Positions 36,317 to 43,960 of a stretch of 64,000 nucleotides of DNA are shown in pieces (within the stretch, counting starts at the first letter, position 1; every line of letters starts with the position of its first letter). The notes below the pieces were generated by a model that saw only the letters and a list, made by a program, of their open reading frames with translations, made no database searches and was not told where the DNA came from. Source of the stretch: Haliscomenobacter hydrossis DSM 1100 (GTDB lineage Bacteria > Bacteroidota > Bacteroidia > Chitinophagales > Saprospiraceae); assembly GCF_000212735.1 (NCBI RefSeq), contig NC_015510.1, positions 4,031,001-4,095,000 on the forward strand, written 5' to 3'. The translations under genes and the position numbers were made by a program.

Positions 36317-37003
36317 ATGACAATTGACATTTGGTCGGACGTAGCTTGTCCGTATTGCTATATCGGCAAACGCCACCTAGAGGCTGCACTTGCCCGTTTC
36401 CCCAATTCAGAAACCGTCACCATCAATTGGCGCAGCTTTGAGCTGGACCCCAATGCTCCGGTTAAATCTCCCGGTGATTTGTACGACGTATTGTCGCATA
36501 AATATCGGATGCCGCGCAGTCAGGCGCAACAAATGACCCAATCCGTAGAAAACATGGGGCGTTCGGTGGGCATTGATTTTGACTTTGCAAAAGCCGTACC
36601 CGTCAATACCCTGGCTGCACATCGTTTGATCCACCTCGCAGCTAAAAATGGCTTGCAGGATCGGGCTAAAGAACTGTTGTTGAAGGCTTATTTTACAGAA
36701 GGGAAAGACCTCTCAGACCTGTCTACCCTGGTAAGCCTTGGTGAAGCCATTGGCCTGGATGCAGCACTGGTTGAAAGCACCCTGCAATCCGATGCTTTTA
36801 TTGAAGACGTGCGCAACGACGAGGAACAGGCTTATGAATTGGGTGTACAAGGCGTACCTTTCTTTGTATTTGACCAAAAATACGCCCTACGTGGAGCACA
36901 ACCCGTAGAAGCTTTTGTACAGACATTGGAGGCGGTTTGGGAAAAAACGCAGGCAGCGGTGCTTGAAAATGGAGAGGCTTGTGATGTAGATGGCTGTGAT
37001 TAG
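36317..37003 (+). CDS. DsbA-family (FrnE-like) oxidoreductase
   Basis: A 228-residue thioredoxin-fold protein. The active site CPYC is near residue 11 (WSDVACPYCYIGKRHLE), followed by the helical insertion of the FrnE/2-hydroxychromene isomerase type and the cis-Pro region GVQGVPFFVFD. There is no signal peptide, so it is cytoplasmic like FrnE. An extra C-terminal pair of Cys (GEACDVDGCD) may bind metal or form a disulfide. It converges with the gamma-carbonic anhydrase gene with 2 bases between stops. Confidence 0.92.
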   Translation: MTIDIWSDVACPYCYIGKRHLEAALARFPNSETVTINWRSFELDPNAPVKSPGDLYDVLSHKYRMPRSQAQQMTQSVENMGRSVGIDFDFAKAVPVNTLAAHRLIHLAAKNGLQDRAKELLLKAYFTEGKDLSDLSTLVSLGEAIGLDAALVESTLQSDAFIEDVRNDEEQAYELGVQGVPFFVFDQKYALRGAQPVEAFVQTLEAVWEKTQAAVLENGEACDVDGCD

Positions 37004-37005
37004 GT

Positions 37006-37521
37006 TTACTCTTTAAACCACCCCGCATACATCACATAATTGTTTGCAATCCGCTCGATGGTATCCTTAAACGTCTCTGGGCTGATGGCCTTGATTTTTT
37101 TGGCCGGGACACCAGCATAGATGTGACCAGCCTCCAGACGACTGTTTTCCAATACGACGGCTCCGGCAGCAATCAATACGTTTTCTTCTACTACGGCATG
37201 ATCCATCACTATGGCACCCATGCCCACGAGAACATTATCGTGCAGCGTGCAGCCGTGTACAATGGCGCGGTGGCCGATGGATACGTTGTTGCCAATGGTA
37301 GTGGGCGCTTTGAGGTAAGTACAGTGGATGATGGCGCCATCCTGTACGTTCACCTTGTTGCCCATCCGAATGGCGTTGACGTCGCCGCGTATTACCGCGT
37401 GAAACCAGACGCTGCAATCATTGCCCATCACGACATCGCCTACAATTACTGCGTTTTCAGACAGGTAGCAATTGTCTCCAAATTGTGGTTCTATGCCCTT
37501 TACGGGTTTGATTAAAGCCAT
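37006..37521 (-). CDS. Gamma-carbonic anhydrase family protein (YrdA-like)
   Basis: A 171-residue left-handed beta-helix hexapeptide-repeat protein. The zinc-ligand histidines of the family appear in GAIIHCTYL and SIGHRAIVHGC. Trimeric gamma-CA proteins of this length are common. Many have weak or untested carbonic anhydrase activity, so function is not certain. It precedes no obvious operon partner, although a DUF2007 gene lies 30 bases upstream in the same direction. Confidence 0.9.
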   Translation of the reverse strand: MALIKPVKGIEPQFGDNCYLSENAVIVGDVVMGNDCSVWFHAVIRGDVNAIRMGNKVNVQDGAIIHCTYLKAPTTIGNNVSIGHRAIVHGCTLHDNVLVGMGAIVMDHAVVEENVLIAAGAVVLENSRLEAGHIYAGVPAKKIKAISPETFKDTIERIANNYVMYAGWFKE

Positions 37522-37551
37522 AGTTGTTGCGTTATTAAGGATGAGTTTGGG

Positions 37552-37872
37552 TTATCCTTGATCAATGTCTGCCAATAAATCCAATACTTGCCCGGCATCT
37601 TCTTTGCGAACAATCAATTCAACCTGAGAACTTTGCAATTGCATCATGTCGTTGATGAGGACATTGTTCAGGAAATGGGGGATATGATGGTTGCGCAGAA
37701 TAAGTGCGGCAACTTGGGCATTCCAGCTAAAGGTAAATCGTTTGATACACACTACTTCTGTGTCAGTATCAAAGCCTTCTTGCTCATCGTAATCCTCTTC
37801 AAGGCTTTCATTCTCGTCCTCCTCTGGCTGATTTTCCCATTGCAGGTCATCCAATATTTCGTCTGATGGCAT
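37552..37872 (-). CDS. DUF2007-like signal-transducing domain protein
   Basis: A 106-residue protein. An acidic N-terminal tail (about 35 residues, rich in D and E) is followed by a ferredoxin-like DUF2007 domain, seen in the alternation of VCIKRFTFSWNAQVAALIL, HIPHFLNN and QSSQVELIVRKEDAGQVLDLL. The function is unknown. It lies 20 bases after the SGNH hydrolase gene and 30 before gamma-CA, probably in one transcript. Confidence 0.8.
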   Translation of the reverse strand: MPSDEILDDLQWENQPEEDENESLEEDYDEQEGFDTDTEVVCIKRFTFSWNAQVAALILRNHHIPHFLNNVLINDMMQLQSSQVELIVRKEDAGQVLDLLADIDQG

Positions 37873-37892
37873 AGCTGTAGATTTTGGGTAAT

Positions 37893-39362
37893 TTACAACG
37901 CGCGCTTCTGGTATGCAAGTTCATATTCATTTAAGCCCCCCAGCAAAAATGTCAAGAGATAGTTTCCGGCAACTTTGGCACCGTTGCTGTTGAAGTGGGT
38001 GTAATCCAGATTGGCCAGTTTGGGGCGTCGGCGTTCTACCCATTCTACCATGGAGTCTTCACCACCCATGGCTTCGTAAAAGCTGAAAAAACCACAACTT
38101 TTATCCATTGCCGATTGTCGTTGCGCTTCGGTGATGCGGTACACACTGGGGTCGGAATGCATAATTGCGCCAGACTTAATCGATTTATCCGAAGGGCCAA
38201 CAATGAGAATGGGTACTCCCGGCATGGCTTTTTGGAAATGGGCAATCACCTGGTTTATTTCGCGGGTATACCAGCTGTAGTCCTGGAGTTTGGCGTTGAG
38301 CACATTTAAACCGTATTGAAAAATGATCAGGTCATAATCCAAAACCTGCTGAAAAGCCGTCAAATCATCTGCTTCAATGCGCATCAAACTCCGACCAGAG
38401 TTGCCCCGCAGGGAAAAATTGTCTACAATAATTCCAGCTGGTGTTTCCAAACTGACCCCATAAAGTGGTAAAGTGCCGGGCACTTTAAAATCGACCCGAA
38501 CCCTGGATGTGAGGGAGTCAGCAATGACTACGGAGTTCAGTCTATCGCTGCCTTCCAAGGGGATTTCCCGACTGCGGCCATTGTAACTTGTCCTGATTTT
38601 ACCTTTGGCATGAACCAGACTGTCTTTCAGCGGTTGGCCATAAAACAAACGCGCCAGAGAAAAGGTGCGGGTACCGAAAAAACTTTTGCTGCCCCCCCAT
38701 TCCGACCAATGGTTGACTACAATGGGCTTGGGTGCTGGAGCTGTATCGAGAACAGGTGGTGCTTGTGTCGTATCGGGTGGTGCAGGTCGGGGATACAAGG
38801 CCCGGAAGTTTTCGCCAGAAATGCCAAATGGAAAACGCCCGGGGTCTTTGTCGATCACCGTTTTGCGTTGCCAGGTGTTGGAAAAACTCAGGCGCACCGA
38901 CTGCCTGAACCCGGGAATGGGGTTGCTGATGCCGACAAAACCTACGCCTTGGCCGCCAAAGCGTTTTTGCAAACTGTCGCGAAAGGTTTGGCAAATGAGA
39001 TCACCTTCAATGGAAGAATCGCCGTAATAAGCTATGCGAATTTGTCCTTTTTTTTGCCGCAATTTTTCAAAAAATGGAGTCAAAAACGTCAGCCCATGAA
39101 ACTGATTGTCTGCGGCATAAGCGCTAATTTGAACCTCGGTGGGAGGATTCACAACCACGGGAACAGGGGCTTTCGCTTTGGCCTTGACTGCTTTATTTTT
39201 TTTGTTTTTTGGCTGGGTATTGCGCAGGGATTCATAAAAATTATAAGCGCGCAACTTGTCTTTCAGAAATGGTACCCGATCGTGTAAATAGGGGTAGGCC
39301 AGCAAAAAAACTGCTGCCAAAACCACCATCCACCATGCCCGACTAAAAGCATTTTTTTCCAT
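37893..39362 (-). CDS. Membrane-anchored SGNH/GDSL-type hydrolase
   Basis: A 489-residue protein with an N-terminal membrane anchor (WWMVVLAAVFLLAYPYLH) and a Lys/Ala-rich linker. The catalytic domain has IAYYGDSSIEGD, with the nucleophile Ser, then further blocks including FQYGLNVL and the final DYTHFNSNGAKVAG, with the Asp/His pair. It is likely an esterase acting on extracellular carbohydrate or peptidoglycan esters, similar to PatB/GDSL enzymes of Bacteroidota. An insertion of about 150 residues splits the domain. Confidence 0.87.
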   Translation of the reverse strand: MEKNAFSRAWWMVVLAAVFLLAYPYLHDRVPFLKDKLRAYNFYESLRNTQPKNKKNKAVKAKAKAPVPVVVNPPTEVQISAYAADNQFHGLTFLTPFFEKLRQKKGQIRIAYYGDSSIEGDLICQTFRDSLQKRFGGQGVGFVGISNPIPGFRQSVRLSFSNTWQRKTVIDKDPGRFPFGISGENFRALYPRPAPPDTTQAPPVLDTAPAPKPIVVNHWSEWGGSKSFFGTRTFSLARLFYGQPLKDSLVHAKGKIRTSYNGRSREIPLEGSDRLNSVVIADSLTSRVRVDFKVPGTLPLYGVSLETPAGIIVDNFSLRGNSGRSLMRIEADDLTAFQQVLDYDLIIFQYGLNVLNAKLQDYSWYTREINQVIAHFQKAMPGVPILIVGPSDKSIKSGAIMHSDPSVYRITEAQRQSAMDKSCGFFSFYEAMGGEDSMVEWVERRRPKLANLDYTHFNSNGAKVAGNYLLTFLLGGLNEYELAYQKRAL

Positions 39363-39419
39363 AGTGTTTTATGCTAAAATAAAAGCACCGCGAATTTAAA
39401 GTAAAAATCGAGAGTGTGT

Positions 39420-39525
39420 TTAAATTTTGCTTGAAACCCGGCAATCAAGTGTTGATGCGCAGCGCTGGCTTGATGGATTTGGGCGTCATCCTACTACAAT
39501 TCCATGCCTTGAAAAGGGTTCCAAG
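39420..39525 (-). pseudogene. Decayed fragment of a glpD 3' end
   Basis: The minus strand reads GMEL, two stop codons, then DDAQIHQASAAHQHLIAGF. This lines up with the C-terminus of the intact GlpD at 51125-51220 (GLELQWDDAKLQQAIEAYQH, then LIAGFQAKI). The stops replace the Q and W codons. Similarity is about 70% at DNA level over roughly 100 bases and stops abruptly. It lies just before the accessory island and in the same orientation as the intact gene at the far end. Confidence 0.75.
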
Positions 39526-39580
39526 CAAGTTGTCGTTTTGTTTTTTGGTCAAAACCCCTTAATTTGTAAAAAAAATCACC

Positions 39581-39871
39581 ATGCATCTACTCGAAACAGC
39601 CACTGGAATCCTTAGCGCAAACAAGGATGTCCTTTTCCATAAATACCCCATCAAAGAATTGGGGATATTTGGGTCTGTTGCGCGCATGGAAGAAAATGCT
39701 GACAGTGACATTGACATTTTGGTTGAATTTTCAGAGCCAGTGGGCTGGGAAATCATTGACTTAGCTTCGGAATTGGAAGAATTGCTGGGGTATAAAGTCG
39801 ATTTGGTTTCTAAAAAAGCGGTTCGCCCCAATTTAATGCCCTTCGTTTTAAAAGATATCGTTTATGTCTGA
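39581..39871 (+). CDS. MntA-type nucleotidyltransferase antitoxin
   Basis: A 96-residue minimal nucleotidyltransferase. The signature GSVARMEE, followed by SDIDILVEF, supplies the metal-binding Asp pair. In HepT-MntA systems this protein AMPylates the HEPN toxin HepT, which is normally encoded directly downstream with overlapping ends. Here the overlapping hepT start survives (39864) but the gene stops after 13 codons. The antitoxin gene itself looks intact. Confidence 0.85.
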   Translation: MHLLETATGILSANKDVLFHKYPIKELGIFGSVARMEENADSDIDILVEFSEPVGWEIIDLASELEELLGYKVDLVSKKAVRPNLMPFVLKDIVYV

Positions 39872-39905
39872 GCGTTCTGATAAGGTTCTTTTGGAGTCGA
39901 GTTGA
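39864..39905 (+). pseudogene. Remnant of a hepT toxin gene
   Basis: An ATG overlaps the mntA stop (ATGTCTGA) and reads MSERSDKVLLESS before a stop, matching the expected N-terminus of DUF86/HepT proteins. No further HepT sequence (such as the RxxxxH motif) was found in the next 400 bases, so the toxin has been deleted or replaced. Confidence 0.6.
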
Positions 39906-40320
39906 CCTTGAGAATTATCCAGACCCATCTAACCTCTGTCAAAATTGGATTGGAACAGGCTTTACAAAATGCTCAATAGGATTATGTGCCCTCCTGTTTT
40001 TTCGCCCCGATGCTAAAGAGTTTTGTTTCTCCATCAGGAAGAAGATTGTGTTTCATCGTTTAGATTTTGGATGGGACGGGAAGGAAGGTGAAGCATCCGG
40101 GGGAGGTGTTGTGGAGGCGGTGAAAATGTGGTAAGAATGCTGTTGTTGATCGTAAAATGGGTTGCAAAAATGACTACGGATGGCTATCTTGCAGGCTGGA
40201 GGGATGCGCACTAACTAAGGTGGAGGTTCCTATTATGTGAAAGGTAAAGCACCGTAAAGTTGCATTTTTATCACAACCAGACCTTTAGCACTCATAATTT
40301 AGACAAAAATAAAAAGAGAA
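39906..40320. other. Gene-free leader region before the four-gene operon
   Basis: No credible gene lies here. A segment at 40064-40125 resembles 46541-46610 in the same orientation (shared TTTTGGATGGGAC and GCATCC blocks). The last 30 bases before the ATG are A-rich, and a TAATTTAG box (40295-40302) is close to the -7 consensus, but no TTTG stands at the right distance. Confidence 0.5.
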
Positions 40321-42708
40321 ATGTCTAAGGTTTCATTTTCGGTATCAGCTAGAACTGCCAAATTAATTGGACAGGAGAACTTTGCTAATGCTGAAGGTGC
40401 GATTGTAGAACTTGTGAAAAATGGATACGACGCAGATGCCAAAAACTGCATCATCATTTTTCAAAACCATGGTCATTTTGCCGATGCCCCTACAATCTAT
40501 ATTGTCGATAATGGAGTAGGGATGGACGGAGAAGTCATCAAAAATAATTGGATGAAGATAGGTACTGATGACAAACTTGAAAACTACCTATCAGAAGGAG
40601 GTCGGGTAAAAACCGGAGCAAAGGGAATTGGTCGCTTCGCCCTAGATCGGCTCGGTTTGTCTTCGGAGATGTATACAGTATCCAAGGAACCAATTGAAGG
40701 ATCAATTTGGAAAGTCGAATGGAGTGATTTTGACAGATCGGGTATTGCAATACATGAAGTCGAAGCGGATTTGGAAAATGACAATAACCTTGATTTACAA
40801 TCTGAGTTACAGTCTCAATTTAATGAGTTCGCCCCAATAGCAAATTTGCTTGATGACATTGACTTCTCTTCTGGCACAATATTGAAAATCAATTCCCTCA
40901 AAGACTCGTGGGATGAAAAGACTATAAAAAGCCTTTTTGATAACTTAGAGGTACTAATTCCTCCAAAGGAACAGCCTGAGTTCTCGGTTCACCTTTTTTC
41001 AACCGGAAAACCTACCGATTACGGACTCGTGAATAGTGCCTATTATGATGACTTCGATTATAAGATATCGGCCAAATACTCTGCGGGGGAAGCACATAAT
41101 TTAGAAATAATTATAACAAGAAATGAGCTAGATAACAAGGTGCTGGAGGAAGAATATAGTGAGATTTTTGAAATGGAGCTGATGAAGACTTATCCTTATG
41201 ATCTCAAAACCTTCCACAAAAAATCCTTTGTGCTCAATAAGAAGCTAGAAGAACTGCCAGGCTTCTCAAATGTGGAAAAGGATTTAATCAATCAAATTGG
41301 TGAATTTGACTTTACATTTTATTTTCTAAAACGGAAGATCGACATAAATGATGAAAAGAGGTTTCCATATAAAAGTATTTCCCCAGCAAATAGGCGCTCC
41401 TGGTTAAATAAATTTGGAGGGGTCAAAATTTTTCGTGATGATTTTCGTGTCAGACCTTACGGAGAAGATGGACAAGATTGGTTGAATCTTGGGAAAAGGC
41501 AAGCTAGAAGTCCTGGCGGGCCGGGACAGAAGCTTGGTGGATATAAGATCGGGCCAGATCAGATAGCTGGAACGGTTTCAATTTCGAGAATCTCGAATGC
41601 GAGCTTTCAGGACAAGTCAGGACGAGAAGGCATTCAAGAAAACGATGCATTTAACCTGTTTATAAATATCTTAGTTGAGATAATTGCCCTTTTCGAAAGA
41701 GACAGGAATATTGTAATGTACTGCCTCTCTGAACTCGCAAAAAAACGATTTAAAGACGAGGAAGATAAAAGAAAAGCGCAAGAGGAAGCTAATAAGATTT
41801 TAGAAGAAGAAACTAAATCCAGGGAGTCAGGTGAATCTAATGAATCCCGAACAGGCGAATCAGGCTCCTCAGAGGGACAAAGCACTGAACGAGAGCGATT
41901 ATTTGCACGAACAACTAAAATGTTCGAACAAGAAATCGAAGAAAAAAATGAAGAGATTCGATTTTTACGGGGGCTCGCAAGTGTAGGTCTTATCGTTTCC
42001 TCTTTCGCCCATGAACTTCAAAGTCTGAAAGCCCGATTAGTTCCAAGAACAGATTTCCTCCTTCGAGAAATGAAAAAATATATCCATGAGAAAGATTTAA
42101 TTACTGTTCACAGAGAGGAAAATCCATTCTATATGGTTCAGTTGATAAAGGACGAAGACCAAAAACTCAGACACTGGTTAGAATACTCTCTGAGTAGCTT
42201 GAAAAGGGATAAGAGAACGAGAACCAATATTAACATTGGCGATTACTTCGAGAAATTCCAAGCTATTTGGAGTAATGCCCTCAAGCAAAGAAGGGTAAAG
42301 GTCATTCTTAAAGGGACTAAAAATCCATCAAATGTGATTAGGGCATTCGAAGTTGATTTAGACGCAATTTTCAACAATCTTTTATCCAATTCATTAACTG
42401 CATTTAAACAGCGTAAGGGAATTTATGAAAAAGAAGTTTCCATTGATTGGAAAGTAAAAAATAATTCAATTGAAATAACCTTTACTGACAACGGTTGTGG
42501 CTTGGCAACAGAATATCAGTCAGAACCTCAACGGATTTTTGAGTACAATGAATCTTCTAAGCGAGATAAGAAAGGCAATAAGATTGGAACTGGAATGGGG
42601 CTATATATTGTGAAACTCGTTGTTGAAGATCATAATGGTGCATCCATTAAACTTCTCCAGGTGAAGGAAGGGTTCTCAGTTGGAATTTCCTTACCACTAA
42701 GAACTTAA
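40321..42708 (+). CDS. Double-GHKL protein: Hsp90/MORC-like ATPase fused to histidine kinase
   Basis: A 795-residue protein. The N-terminus is an Hsp90/MutL/MORC-like GHKL ATPase: E30 and N34 in the N-box (VELVKNGYDADAK), D63-NGVGM, and a KTGAKGIGRFA lid glycine motif at 97-107. A middle region of about 350 residues is followed by a charged coiled coil (about 470-550). The C-terminus is a histidine-kinase module: H564 in SSFAHELQ as possible phospho-acceptor, N-box FNNLLSNS, D723-NGCGL and GTGMGL at 756-761. There is no membrane helix. It is the first gene of an operon with receiver, HNH nuclease and methyltransferase genes. Hsp90/MORC-like ATPases are known in restriction-modification contexts; this double arrangement I do not recognise. 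Confidence 0.85.
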   Translation: MSKVSFSVSARTAKLIGQENFANAEGAIVELVKNGYDADAKNCIIIFQNHGHFADAPTIYIVDNGVGMDGEVIKNNWMKIGTDDKLENYLSEGGRVKTGAKGIGRFALDRLGLSSEMYTVSKEPIEGSIWKVEWSDFDRSGIAIHEVEADLENDNNLDLQSELQSQFNEFAPIANLLDDIDFSSGTILKINSLKDSWDEKTIKSLFDNLEVLIPPKEQPEFSVHLFSTGKPTDYGLVNSAYYDDFDYKISAKYSAGEAHNLEIIITRNELDNKVLEEEYSEIFEMELMKTYPYDLKTFHKKSFVLNKKLEELPGFSNVEKDLINQIGEFDFTFYFLKRKIDINDEKRFPYKSISPANRRSWLNKFGGVKIFRDDFRVRPYGEDGQDWLNLGKRQARSPGGPGQKLGGYKIGPDQIAGTVSISRISNASFQDKSGREGIQENDAFNLFINILVEIIALFERDRNIVMYCLSELAKKRFKDEEDKRKAQEEANKILEEETKSRESGESNESRTGESGSSEGQSTERERLFARTTKMFEQEIEEKNEEIRFLRGLASVGLIVSSFAHELQSLKARLVPRTDFLLREMKKYIHEKDLITVHREENPFYMVQLIKDEDQKLRHWLEYSLSSLKRDKRTRTNINIGDYFEKFQAIWSNALKQRRVKVILKGTKNPSNVIRAFEVDLDAIFNNLLSNSLTAFKQRKGIYEKEVSIDWKVKNNSIEITFTDNGCGLATEYQSEPQRIFEYNESSKRDKKGNKIGTGMGLYIVKLVVEDHNGASIKLLQVKEGFSVGISLPLRT

Positions 42709-42719
42709 ATCGAATAGAT

Positions 42720-43349
42720 ATGTATAGAGTAGGCTATGTTGATGAGGACGGAGGGCAGAAAAGCACCTTCTTTAATACTTTGAAAGATGATTTCGAAGTA
42801 AAACTCTTTGATATTACGGAAGAAACAGATTCTGAATCATTAGTAGAGGCAATATTAGCATCTTCTCTTGACGTGCTGGTATTGGATTTTTTACTTGACG
42901 AAACAGGTCTTGTAGACTTCAATGCTGACGAACTTATTGAAAAAATTCAGGAGGTAAATAAGCACTATCCTTTGATAATTTTGACATCACGCGAAGTTGA
43001 TGCACTCGATCAAATTCCGGACGCTAATTTAATAAATGGCAAAGAGGAGATGTTAGTTAATAAGATTGATATCTTCAAGCAGAAACTGAATAAAATTGCT
43101 AGTAATTATAAAGCCTCTATTGGAAACGCACAAAAAGAGCTAGAGCATTTAGAAGAAAAACGAGAGGAAAAAGGATTAGAACCGAACGAAGAAGATCGGT
43201 ACGTCGAGCTCAACCTTTACTTGGATCAAACAGTAGCAGCGAAGAATCATATTTCTCGTACTTTCTATTCAGAGGACACGAACAAAAAGTTGGATGAGTT
43301 GATAGCAAAAACTGAGGAGCTCATTAATAAAATCCATAACCCGCAATGA
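42720..43349 (+). CDS. Receiver-domain protein with C-terminal coiled coil
   Basis: A 209-residue protein 11 bases after the kinase gene. Residues 1-125 form a receiver domain with the full catalytic set: acidic D8/E9/D10, phospho-acceptor D56 (VLVLDF), T89 and K108. Residues 125-209 are highly charged and helical (KELEHLEEKREEK and a C-terminal DELIAKTEELINKIHN), probably a coiled coil. There is no DNA-binding output domain, so the signal is likely passed by protein contact, plausibly to the HNH nuclease or methyltransferase. The stop overlaps the next start (ATGA). Confidence 0.82.
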   Translation: MYRVGYVDEDGGQKSTFFNTLKDDFEVKLFDITEETDSESLVEAILASSLDVLVLDFLLDETGLVDFNADELIEKIQEVNKHYPLIILTSREVDALDQIPDANLINGKEEMLVNKIDIFKQKLNKIASNYKASIGNAQKELEHLEEKREEKGLEPNEEDRYVELNLYLDQTVAAKNHISRTFYSEDTNKKLDELIAKTEELINKIHNPQ

Positions 43350-43960
43350 TGCAGAGTTTTAGAGACATTACACCGATTCGAAGGCCGAATCGAAGAGAGT
43401 GTAAACATTACTATTCATACCTGAGTACACTCAGGGAAGATTTTAACTATAGGTGTGGATATTGTAATGACCATGATGGGTTAAGAATTAGAAGCTTTAC
43501 AATTGATCACTTTGTGCCTCAAAATCCTGAAGGCTTCGCGCACAATATCAAGCCTAATTACTACTACAATCTTGTTTATGCATGCAGATATTGTAATGCA
43601 GAAAAAAGGAATAAATGGCCTACCAAAGATGTCAATGTTTCGCATGATGGTACCATCGGTTTTATCGACCCAACTGAAGAAGACTATACAAAGCTTTTCA
43701 GAAGGTCAAAATCGGGTAAGATTATCCCCTCAGAAGACTCCAACCTTGCAAAGTACATAAGAAAGGAGCTAAAACTTTGGTTGCCCATTCATGCACTGAT
43801 GTGGAAACTGGAGAGGATGAATAATCTCATTGATCAAATTGAGAATGAACTTAGAACAACTAATGACCAAGTATTGAAAGCCCAGTTAGAGCAACTTTAT
43901 TTCCTGTATTTAAAAAAATACCGTAATATTCAAAAAAGCGTCTTCATTGAAAATGAATAA
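43346..43960 (+). CDS. HNH endonuclease
   Basis: A 204-residue nuclease. The zinc-stabilised HNH fold is complete: C37 and C40 (RCGYC), D54-H55 in FTIDHFVPQ, N75, and C80 and C83 (ACRYCNAEKRNKW). The C-terminal 90 residues are helical. It is the presumed DNA-cutting component of the operon. It starts within the receiver gene's stop and ends inside the methyltransferase gene (8-base overlap), so synthesis of the three proteins is coupled. Confidence 0.9.
   Translation: MMQSFRDITPIRRPNRRECKHYYSYLSTLREDFNYRCGYCNDHDGLRIRSFTIDHFVPQNPEGFAHNIKPNYYYNLVYACRYCNAEKRNKWPTKDVNVSHDGTIGFIDPTEEDYTKLFRRSKSGKIIPSEDSNLAKYIRKELKLWLPIHALMWKLERMNNLIDQIENELRTTNDQVLKAQLEQLYFLYLKKYRNIQKSVFIENE

Noticed and set aside
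39904-40092. A start-less open frame after the hepT remnant
   Set aside because: It lacks a start codon and HepT motifs; the stretch looks non-coding.
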